From NCBI RefSeq assembly GCF_002995805.1, contig NZ_PVXL01000026.1, positions 23,537 through 87,536 on the forward strand: DNA of 64,000 bases, in the 5' to 3' direction. The translations under genes were made by a program, and so were the position numbers. This document shows, piece by piece, positions 34,640 to 41,339 of the stretch (position 1 is the first letter of the stretch; each line of letters starts with the position of its first letter). This DNA is from Neomoorella stamsii. Lineage in GTDB: Bacteria > Bacillota > DSM-521 > Neomoorellales > Neomoorellaceae. Below the pieces are notes generated by a model. That model ran no database searches, was not told the origin of the DNA, and worked only from the letters and a program-made list of their open reading frames with translations.

Positions 34640-35173
34640 GTGAAAGACGGCAGAAATAATATCTTACCAGGTACACACGAAATTTTAACCCAAAGGAAAA
34701 GTGCCATTTTACAAAAATGGTATCAGAGAATCCTGGACTCTTATCCTGCGGAAGCGGCCCGGTTTTTCAAGGAAGAACAGGACCGGTTCGCCAATCCGGT
34801 GGGCACGACCATCTACCAGGGATTAGAGGGCCTTTATGAGGAGATCCTCCAGGGGATGGAAGCTGGCAGGGTCAGGGCCTGTCTCGATAGTATTATCAGA
34901 ATTAGGGCGGTCCAGGATTTCTCTCCTTCCCAGGCCATCGCCTTTATCTTCCAGTTAAAGCATGTGCTCAAGGAGGAATTGGCCGGTGAAATCCGGGAAA
35001 AAGGTCTTTCCCTGGAGGCAGTGGAAGCCCGGCTGGAAGACCTGGCCCTCCTGGCCTTCGATATTTATATGCAGTGCCGGGAGCAGCTCTGGGAACTTAA
35101 GGTAATGGAGATCAAAAATAGAACCGCCAGGATCCTGGAAAGGGCCAACCTGACCATAAATTTTCCTTATTGA
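34640..35173 (+). CDS. RsbRD N-terminal-domain protein
   Basis: A 177-residue all-helical soluble protein resembling the RsbRD N-terminal sensor domain ('EILTQRKSAILQKWYQRILDSYPAEAARFFKEEQDRFANPVG', 'RIRAVQDFSPSQAIAFIFQLKHVL', 'LLAFDIYMQCREQLWELKVMEIKNRTARILERA'). In stressosome proteins this domain binds heme or other ligands, but the STAS half is absent here. Stand-alone copies heading dsrMKJOP operons are seen in sulfite and sulfate reducers, so it may sense or assist the complex. Start is GTG with GGGGGGAG upstream. It is 12 bp before dsrK. Confidence 0.82.
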   Translation: MKDGRNNILPGTHEILTQRKSAILQKWYQRILDSYPAEAARFFKEEQDRFANPVGTTIYQGLEGLYEEILQGMEAGRVRACLDSIIRIRAVQDFSPSQAIAFIFQLKHVLKEELAGEIREKGLSLEAVEARLEDLALLAFDIYMQCREQLWELKVMEIKNRTARILERANLTINFPY

Positions 35174-35185
35174 GAAGGTGGGAAA

Positions 35186-36808
35186 ATGGCATCGCTACCG
35201 AAACCTGATGAACTGCTGGCGATTAATTATAAACCGCCGCGGACGGGGTGGATGGATACCCCGGTAAAATTCAGGCGCGGCACCTACCTTTATGGTGCCA
35301 AGCCCAAAAACCTGGAAGCTGTCGGCCTCCCCAACCCCAGGGAATGGTCACCGGAGGAGGAAGACTGGAAACTCCCGGAAAACTGGCAGGAAATTATCCT
35401 GGAAGGCCTGAGGGAACGGCTGGGCCGGTTCCGTTCTCTACAGATCTTCATGGACGCCTGCGTGCGCTGCGGCGCCTGTGCCGACAAGTGCCATTTCTTC
35501 ATCGGCACCGGGGATCCCAAGAATATGCCGGTCTTGAGGGCCGAACTGCTCCGCTCGGTGTATCGCAAGGATTTTACGACGGCGGGCAAGCTCCTGGGGA
35601 AACTCTTCGGGGCCAGGGAACTTACCCTGGACGTCCTGAAAGAATGGTACTACTACTTCTTCCAGTGCACTGAATGCCGCCGTTGTTCAGTTTTCTGCCC
35701 CTTCGGCATCGACACGGCGGAAATCACCATGATCGCCAGGGAACTCCTCAACCTGGTCGGGTGTAATATCGACTGGATCGCCGCCCCGGTAGCCAACTGT
35801 TACCGGACGGGAAATCACGTCGGCATTGAACCCCATGCCTTTAAAGATATGGTTGAGTTCTGTGTCGACGAAATTGAAAATATCACCGGTATCAGGGTGG
35901 AACCGACCTTCAACCGCAAAGGTGCCGAAATCCTCTTCATCGCACCTTCCGGTGACGTTTTTGCCGATCCCGGTACTTACACCCTCATGGGTTACCTGAT
36001 GCTTTTCCATGAAATCGGCCTTGACTACACCTTCAGCACCTACGCTTCCGAGGGCGGTAATTTCGGCATGTTCACCTCTCATGAGATGATGAAAAGGCTC
36101 AATGCCAAGATGTATGCCGAGGCAAAAAGGCTAGGGGTGAAATGGATCCTGGGTGGTGAATGCGGCCATATGTGGCGGGTCATCAACCAGTACATGGATA
36201 CCATGAACGGCCCGGCCGATTTCTTGGAGGAACCGGTTTCTCCCATAACCGGCACAAAATTTGAAAATGCCAGGTCCACCAAAATGGTCCATATCGTAGA
36301 ATTTACGGCCGACCTGATCAGGCATAACAAAATTAAACTGGATCCCAGCCGCAATGACCACCTGAAAATAACCTTCCATGACTCCTGTAACCCGGCCCGG
36401 GCCATGGGGCTCTTTGAAGAACCGCGCTATATCCTTAAAAATGTCTGCCGGAATTTCTATGAGATGCCGGAGAATACCATCAGGGAGCAGACCTTCTGCT
36501 GCGGCAGCGGGTCGGGACTTAATTCCGATGAATATATGGAAATGAGGATGCGCGGCGGCTTCCCCCGGGCCAACGCGGTGAAGTACGTTCGGGATAAATA
36601 CGGCGTCAATATGCTGGCCTGCATCTGCGCCGTTGACCGGGCCGTCTTCCCGGCCCTCATGGATTACTGGGTACCAGGCGTGGCGGTTGCCGGCGTCCAC
36701 GAGCTGGTCGGCAATGCCCTGGTAATGACCGGGGAAACCGAAAGGGAGACAAATCTGCGGGGGGAACCTTTGCCTATAAAGGGAAAGGAGGAGAACGGCG
36801 GTGAATGA
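35186..36808 (+). CDS. dsrK: DsrK, catalytic iron-sulfur subunit of DsrMKJOP
   Basis: A 540-residue DsrK of full length. It has two [4Fe-4S] motifs, 'ACVRCGACADKCHFF' near residue 90 and 'QCTECRRCSVFCPFG' near 159, and the HdrD-like catalytic site 'FHDSCNPARAMG' near 398 and 'FCCGSGSGLN' near 437, with 'ACICAVDRAVF' at about 480. It reduces the DsrC trisulfide on the cytoplasmic side of the membrane. The N-terminal 80 residues ('LLAINYKPPRTGWMDTPVKFRRGTYLYG') are typical of DsrK from sulfate reducers and absent from the shorter copy at 18051. It overlaps dsrJ by 8 bp. Confidence 0.95.
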   Translation: MASLPKPDELLAINYKPPRTGWMDTPVKFRRGTYLYGAKPKNLEAVGLPNPREWSPEEEDWKLPENWQEIILEGLRERLGRFRSLQIFMDACVRCGACADKCHFFIGTGDPKNMPVLRAELLRSVYRKDFTTAGKLLGKLFGARELTLDVLKEWYYYFFQCTECRRCSVFCPFGIDTAEITMIARELLNLVGCNIDWIAAPVANCYRTGNHVGIEPHAFKDMVEFCVDEIENITGIRVEPTFNRKGAEILFIAPSGDVFADPGTYTLMGYLMLFHEIGLDYTFSTYASEGGNFGMFTSHEMMKRLNAKMYAEAKRLGVKWILGGECGHMWRVINQYMDTMNGPADFLEEPVSPITGTKFENARSTKMVHIVEFTADLIRHNKIKLDPSRNDHLKITFHDSCNPARAMGLFEEPRYILKNVCRNFYEMPENTIREQTFCCGSGSGLNSDEYMEMRMRGGFPRANAVKYVRDKYGVNMLACICAVDRAVFPALMDYWVPGVAVAGVHELVGNALVMTGETERETNLRGEPLPIKGKEENGGE

Positions 36809-37196
36809 TTCCCGTTACATTTTTACCGGCCTGATTGTGTTTATCGTTCTGGTGACCTTCCCTTTCTGGGCCAATGCAGGTAAAGCCGCCCCGGCACCAG
36901 CACCCAGCCTCGACACGCCGGCCATCCAGCAGTTACCCGAGAAACAGTGTGTTGAAGCCACAGCGTACATGCGCACCGACCATATGAAGTTGCTGGATGA
37001 GTGGCGCACTCAGGTTGTCCGGGAGGGTAAAAGGATTTATGTAGCCAGCAACGGCAAAGAGTACGAGATGAGCCTGGAGAAGACCTGCCTGGAATGCCAC
37101 TCCAGCAAGGCCCAGTTTTGTGACCAGTGCCATAATTACTTAGATGTCCAACCTGACTGCTGGACTTGCCATATTGAGCCAAAGGAGAATAAGTGA
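36801..37196 (+). CDS. dsrJ: DsrJ, triheme cytochrome c
   Basis: A 131-residue protein with an N-terminal signal anchor (about 7-25, 'FTGLIVFIVLVTFPFWANAG') and three CxxCH heme sites near the C terminus: CLECH about residue 96, CDQCH about 107 and CWTCH about 119. These are packed closely, as in DsrJ, where one heme has unusual His/Met and His/Cys ligation. A cysteine in 'KQCVEATAYMRTDHM' (about residue 51) matches the conserved distal-ligand region. It faces the periplasmic-equivalent side with DsrO. GTG start, overlapping dsrK. Confidence 0.95.
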   Translation: MNDSRYIFTGLIVFIVLVTFPFWANAGKAAPAPAPSLDTPAIQQLPEKQCVEATAYMRTDHMKLLDEWRTQVVREGKRIYVASNGKEYEMSLEKTCLECHSSKAQFCDQCHNYLDVQPDCWTCHIEPKENK

Positions 37197-37972
37197 TGGA
37201 AACGAGCAGGAGAAATTTCTTAAAAGCCGGTGGCGCATGTCTCTTGGGGCTCACCATCTGGCCGGCAGTTAAGGGCTTCGCAGGTAATAGCACGGAGTAT
37301 ATTACGAGCTCGAAAGCCCTTAGCGGTGAGAAATGGGGCCTGGTCATTGATATGAAAAAGTGCTGGCCCAAATATCAAGAAGGTTGCCGGAAGTGTTTCC
37401 TGGCCTGCCAGAGGGCTCACAACATACCTGATATTGCCAATAAAGAAGAAGAAATAAAGTGGATCTGGACGGAGCCCTATGAAAACGCTTTTCCGGAGCA
37501 GGAGCATGAGTACATTGCCGCCAGTATCAAAGGCAAACCCTTTATCGTGCTCTGCAATCACTGTGAGAACCCGCCCTGTGTGAGGGTTTGCCCCACGAAG
37601 GCAACCTTTAAACGCCGGGACGGCATCGTCATGATGGATTATCACCGCTGTATAGGATGCCGCTACTGTATGGCTGCCTGCCCTTATGGCGCCAGGAGCT
37701 TTAACTTTAGCGACCCGCGGCCTTTTATCAAAGAAGTAAACCCAGAGTTTCCCACCCGGGAAAAGGGTGTCGTGGAAAAGTGCAATTTCTGTGCCGAAAG
37801 GATCGACACCGGCCTGCCACCGGCGTGTGTTGAAGCCTGCCCGGCCGGGGCCCTGGTCTTTGGTGACCTGGATGACCCCAACTCAGAAGTAAGAAAGATA
37901 CTGGCCAGCCGTTATACCATTCAACGTAAACCCGAACTTGGGACCCACCCCTGTATTTATTACCTCGTTTAA
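37196..37972 (+). CDS. dsrO: DsrO, Tat-exported ferredoxin-like subunit
   Basis: A 258-residue iron-sulfur protein with a twin-arginine signal peptide ('ETSRRNFLKAGGACLLGLTIW'), so it is exported folded. About four [4Fe-4S] motifs follow: 'CWPKYQEGCRKCFLACQRAHN', 'LCNHCENPPCVRVCPTKATF', 'HRCIGCRYCMAACPYGAR' and 'KCNFCAERIDTGLPPACVEACPAGAL'. It is the periplasmic-side electron-transfer partner of DsrP and DsrJ. ATG 37196 overlaps the dsrJ stop (TGATG), with AAAGGAG 8 bases upstream; GTG 37193 is the alternative. Confidence 0.95.
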   Translation: METSRRNFLKAGGACLLGLTIWPAVKGFAGNSTEYITSSKALSGEKWGLVIDMKKCWPKYQEGCRKCFLACQRAHNIPDIANKEEEIKWIWTEPYENAFPEQEHEYIAASIKGKPFIVLCNHCENPPCVRVCPTKATFKRRDGIVMMDYHRCIGCRYCMAACPYGARSFNFSDPRPFIKEVNPEFPTREKGVVEKCNFCAERIDTGLPPACVEACPAGALVFGDLDDPNSEVRKILASRYTIQRKPELGTHPCIYYLV

Positions 37973-38040
37973 GGTCCATACAGGATGGCGCAAGAGCTAC
38001 CATGGGACATAAGAAGTGAATTTATGGAGGATGGATAGAT

Positions 38041-39198
38041 ATGCTGGTTAAGGCTTTAACTGGGAGTAAAAAATACTGGGGGTGGACAATCTTTTTACTC
38101 GTCCTGATCACGACAGGTTTTGCCTGCTACCTCTGGCAGTTGCAAAAGGGCCTGACCATCACCGGCATGAGCCGGGACGTTTCCTGGGGGCTGTACATCA
38201 GCCAGTTTACCTTCCTGGTGGGAGTGGCGGCCTCAGCAGTGATGGTCGTCCTGCCCTATTACCTGCATAATGTCAAAGCCTTCGGCAGGATTACCATCCT
38301 GGGAGAGTTCCTGGCCATTGCCGCCCTGATCATGTGCCTGTTATTCGTAATAGTAGATGTCGGTAAACCCATGCGAATTCTTAATATGATCTTCTATCCC
38401 ACCCCTAACTCGATGTTCTTCTGGGATATGATCGCGCTGAACGGGTATCTCCTGTTAAATATCATTGCCGGCTGGCATGCGCTGGAGGCAGAATATAAAG
38501 CCGTTCCGCCCCCGGCCTGGACAAAGATATTAGTTTATATCTCCATCCCCTGGGCCGTCAGCATTCATACTGTTACGGCCTTCCTCTACGCCGGCCTGCC
38601 AGGCAGACACTACTGGCTGACGGCCATTATGGCGGCCCGCTTCCTGGCGTCGGCCTTTGCTTCCGGCCCGGCTCTGTTGATCATCCTAAGCTATATTATA
38701 AAAAGGGTCAGCAAATTTGATCCCGGCAGGGAAGCCATCCAAAAGCTGGCGGCAATAGTCACCTACGCCACCATCATCAGCGTCTTTTTTGTCGGCTTGG
38801 AGATTTTCACCGCCTTTTACAGCCAGGTACCGGCCCATGGTATGGATACCCTCAAGTACCTCTTTGCCGGCCTGGATGGTCATGGCAAGCTCGTACCTTG
38901 GATGTGGACCTTTGCCATCCTGGCGGTACTGGCCCTGGTCCTTTTAATTAACCCCCGGACGCGCGCCAGGGATACTTACCTCCAGGCAGCCTGCGTAGCA
39001 GTTTTTGTCTCTATGTGGATCGAAAAGGGAATAGGCCTGGTCATCGGCGGCTTTATACCCAATCCCTTTGAAAGGGTTACCGAGTATGTGCCTACTTTGC
39101 CGGAAACCTTAATTGCCCTGGGAGTGTGGGCAACTGGCTTCCTGATACTTACCTTCTTATATAAAATAGCCATTGCTGTCAAAGAAGAAACAGTTTAG
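38041..39198 (+). CDS. dsrP: DsrP, NrfD-like integral membrane subunit
   Basis: A 385-residue membrane protein with about ten transmembrane helices, matching NrfD/PsrC-type quinone-interacting subunits ('WGLYISQFTFLVGVAASAVMVVLPYYLHN', 'VDVGKPMRILNMIFYPTPNSMFFWDMIALNGYLLLN', 'IPWAVSIHTVTAFLYAGLPGRHYW', 'ARFLASAFASGPALLIIL'). It accepts or donates quinone electrons next to DsrO. It lies 68 bp after dsrO with ATGGAGGATGG before the ATG, and 20 bp before dsrM. Confidence 0.94.
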   Translation: MLVKALTGSKKYWGWTIFLLVLITTGFACYLWQLQKGLTITGMSRDVSWGLYISQFTFLVGVAASAVMVVLPYYLHNVKAFGRITILGEFLAIAALIMCLLFVIVDVGKPMRILNMIFYPTPNSMFFWDMIALNGYLLLNIIAGWHALEAEYKAVPPPAWTKILVYISIPWAVSIHTVTAFLYAGLPGRHYWLTAIMAARFLASAFASGPALLIILSYIIKRVSKFDPGREAIQKLAAIVTYATIISVFFVGLEIFTAFYSQVPAHGMDTLKYLFAGLDGHGKLVPWMWTFAILAVLALVLLINPRTRARDTYLQAACVAVFVSMWIEKGIGLVIGGFIPNPFERVTEYVPTLPETLIALGVWATGFLILTFLYKIAIAVKEETV

Positions 39199-39218
39199 CG
39201 GAAACGAGGGGTAAAGAT

Positions 39219-40211
39219 ATGGGAATGGCCTTTTCCTTCTTTATCGTTATCGCCTTAATTATGGTTGTCGCTCTTGGCGTGGGAGTGGCAGGGTTGCAAT
39301 ATCTGTTTGGGGTTATCATACCCTATGCCGCCATCGCCATCTTTTTGGCAGGGATGGCCTACCGGGTCATTAAGTGGGCACGGGCGCCGGTCCCTTTCCG
39401 TATACCCACCACTGCCGGGCAACAGAAATCCCTGCCCTGGATCAAAGCGAGCACCTTTGATAACCCTTCCAGCACTGCCGGCGTGATCGGCAGGATGGCC
39501 CTGGAGGTATTGCTCTTTCGCTCCCTGTTGAGAAATACCAGGATGGAATTACACCAGGGCCCCAGGCTGGCCTATCACTGGGAAAAGTGGCTGTGGCTGG
39601 GGGGACTGCTGTTTCACTGGTCCTTCCTGATTATCTTCCTCCGTCACCTGCGCTTTTTTACCGAGCCGGTGCCGCCCTTTGTGTCCCGGCTGGAAGGTAT
39701 TGATGGATTTTTCCGCTTCGGCCTGCAGGGGCTCTATATAACTGATATAATTATTTTAGTTGCTGTGACTTATCTCTTTCTCAGGCGGGTGGTTATTCCC
39801 CAGGTGCGCTATATCTCCCTTCCTGCCGACTACTTCCCCCTCTTTTTGATCCTGGGAATAGCCAGCACGGGTATCCTCATGCGCTATTTTTTCAGGGTAG
39901 ACATTACGGCAGTTAAGGAATTGACTATCGGGCTGGTGACCTTCAGTCCCAGGGTCCCGGAAGGAGTTGGCATTCTTTTCTACATCCACTTATTTCTCGT
40001 ATGCATACTGGGGGCTTACTTCCCCTTCAGCAAACTCGTGCACATGGGCGGGATCTTTTTGAGCCCTACCCGCAACCTGCCCAACGATAGCCGCGCCAGG
40101 AGGCACATCAACCCCTGGAATTACCCGGTCAAGGTTCACACCTATGAGGAGTACGAGGAAGAATTCAGGGAAAAAATGAAAATGGCCGGCCTGCCGGTAG
40201 AAAAGGGGTAG
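39219..40211 (+). CDS. dsrM: DsrM, heme b membrane subunit
   Basis: A 330-residue membrane protein with about six helices, of the NarI-like DsrM family: 'FGVIIPYAAIAIFLAGMAYRVIKWARAPVPFRIPTTAGQQ', 'LLFHWSFLIIFLRHLRFF', 'FYIHLFLVCILGAYFPFSKLVHMGG'. The histidines are positioned to ligate heme b near the quinone site. It pairs with DsrK. In most operons dsrM is first (MKJOP); here it is last (KJOPM). A strong terminator follows 8 bp after the stop. Confidence 0.94.
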   Translation: MGMAFSFFIVIALIMVVALGVGVAGLQYLFGVIIPYAAIAIFLAGMAYRVIKWARAPVPFRIPTTAGQQKSLPWIKASTFDNPSSTAGVIGRMALEVLLFRSLLRNTRMELHQGPRLAYHWEKWLWLGGLLFHWSFLIIFLRHLRFFTEPVPPFVSRLEGIDGFFRFGLQGLYITDIIILVAVTYLFLRRVVIPQVRYISLPADYFPLFLILGIASTGILMRYFFRVDITAVKELTIGLVTFSPRVPEGVGILFYIHLFLVCILGAYFPFSKLVHMGGIFLSPTRNLPNDSRARRHINPWNYPVKVHTYEEYEEEFREKMKMAGLPVEKG

Positions 40212-40219
40212 AAAGATTG

Positions 40220-40268
40220 AACGCGCAATCTTCCCCGTTAAAAGCGGGGAAAGGCGCGTTTTACTTTT
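40220..40268 (+). terminator. Terminator of the dsrKJOPM operon
   Basis: AACGCGC (40220-40226) pairs with GCGCGTT (40254-40260) around an inner TTCCCCG/CGGGGAA stem, followed by TTACTTTTAC. Confidence 0.9.
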
Positions 40269-40315
40269 ACTTGCCCCCTTGTTTTTTGGTAAAATATGTG
40301 CTAATTTTGAGTTAA

Positions 40316-40330
40316 GGTATCCCATATACC
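40316..40330. promoter_or_regulatory. GntR/FCD-type operator upstream of the regulator gene
   Basis: GGTATCCCATATACC, a near-palindrome differing at two positions from GGTATACCGTATACC found upstream of the AAA-oxalate oxidoreductase operon. It lies 52 bp before the GntR start, suggesting autoregulation. Confidence 0.6.
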
Positions 40331-40381
40331 ATATGCGGCCAGGGAACGGCTTGTGTTTAAGAAAAAGACGCAGGAGGGGAT

Positions 40382-41080
40382 ATGATGGAAAGCTTGCTTG
40401 AACCAATCGACCTGCAGAACTACCAGCCTGTGCGCCAGGAAGCCTACAATGCTTTACGGGAAGCCATCCTCACCGGCCGCCTGGAGCCGGGAACCCGCCT
40501 GGTGGAACGGAAAATAGCCAAACAGCTGGGCGTCAGCCGCACACCGGTACGAGAGGCCATCCGCAAACTGGAGCTGGAAGGCCTGGTCGAGCACCTGCCC
40601 CGGCGGGGAGTGGTGGTTGCCCGCATGTCCACCCGGGAAGCCTGGGAAGTCTACAGCATCCGGGCCGTTCTGGAAGGACTGGCCGCCCGGCTGGCTGCTG
40701 AACATATTAATCCCATGCAGCTAAAAAGATTAAACGAACTTGTAAATGCCATGGAAAAGGCCTGTGACGAAGAAGATCACAACAGGTTGCAGGAGTTGCA
40801 CCTGGAGTTTAATGAAATCATCTGTAGGGCTGCCGAGAGTCCACGCCTGCACCAGATGATTGATAACCTGGTGGATTATATAGTAGGCTTTACCAGGGTT
40901 GGGTACAGTGTCCCTGGCCGGACAAGGACTGCAACCAGGGAGCACCGGGAGCTGCTGGAAGCCCTCATGAAAGGTGATGGCGAAAGGGCGGAAAGAATTG
41001 CCCGGCAGCATATAGAAAATTCCCGCCAGGCCTACTTCCTCCAGCTGGCTTTAAGGGATCAAAAAAATACCAGCTTTTAA
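40382..41080 (+). CDS. GntR/FCD-family transcriptional regulator
   Basis: A 232-residue FadR/FCD-type GntR regulator. The winged HTH is at about 15-80 ('AYNALREAILTGRLEPGTRLVERKIAKQLGVSRTPVREAIRKLELEGLVEHLPRRGVVV'). The all-helical FCD ligand domain follows (about 90-220) with metal-binding-type residues in 'ELHLEFNEIICRAAESPRLHQMI' and 'TREHRELLEALMKGDGERAERIARQHI'. FCD regulators sense organic acids such as lactate, glycolate or pyruvate. It stands directly upstream of the AAA-oxalate oxidoreductase-permease region. Matching 15-bp palindromes lie before its own gene and before that operon, so oxalate, glyoxylate or glycolate are the likeliest effectors (inference). AGGAGGGG precedes the ATG; ATG 40385 is possible too. 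Confidence 0.9.
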   Translation: MMESLLEPIDLQNYQPVRQEAYNALREAILTGRLEPGTRLVERKIAKQLGVSRTPVREAIRKLELEGLVEHLPRRGVVVARMSTREAWEVYSIRAVLEGLAARLAAEHINPMQLKRLNELVNAMEKACDEEDHNRLQELHLEFNEIICRAAESPRLHQMIDNLVDYIVGFTRVGYSVPGRTRTATREHRELLEALMKGDGERAERIARQHIENSRQAYFLQLALRDQKNTSF

Positions 41081-41101
41081 CGAAAAAGTTTTGATTAACC
41101 A

Positions 41102-41130
41102 GCAGGAATCTTCGGCGAGGTGTCGAATAA
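41102..41130 (+). promoter_or_regulatory. Sigma-H-like promoter upstream of the AAA-oxalate oxidoreductase operon
   Basis: GCAGGAA (41102-41108), 15 bases, CGAATAA (41124-41130). The -10 half GTCGAAT is a perfect RnnGAAT. An A/T tract (AAAAAGTTTTGATT) precedes it. The start codon is about 210 bp downstream, and CAAAAGTAGC at 41204-41213 echoes the dsr leaders. Confidence 0.75.
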
Positions 41131-41289
41131 TTTTAAACGGAAACACAAGGTATACCAATCGTGATATTTAATACCTGGTCTGTTGGTGGTCTAAAATAGC
41201 TAACAAAAGTAGCATAAATTCGACAGGCTATATAGTTCAAGGGCGTACAGGTACAGAAAAAAGCGGCAGTTTTAAAAACTATATTTAAA

Positions 41290-41304
41290 GGTATACCGTA
41301 TACC
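41290..41304. promoter_or_regulatory. GntR/FCD-type operator upstream of the AAA ATPase gene
   Basis: GGTATACCGTATACC, a perfect 7-1-7 palindrome 36 bp before the ATG at 41340 and downstream of the sigma-H-like promoter. A half-site GGTATACC lies at 41149-41156. Placement suits a road-block repressor. Confidence 0.65.
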
Positions 41305-41339
41305 AGTCATATTAAATGGACGGCGAGGGGACGCTTTTT

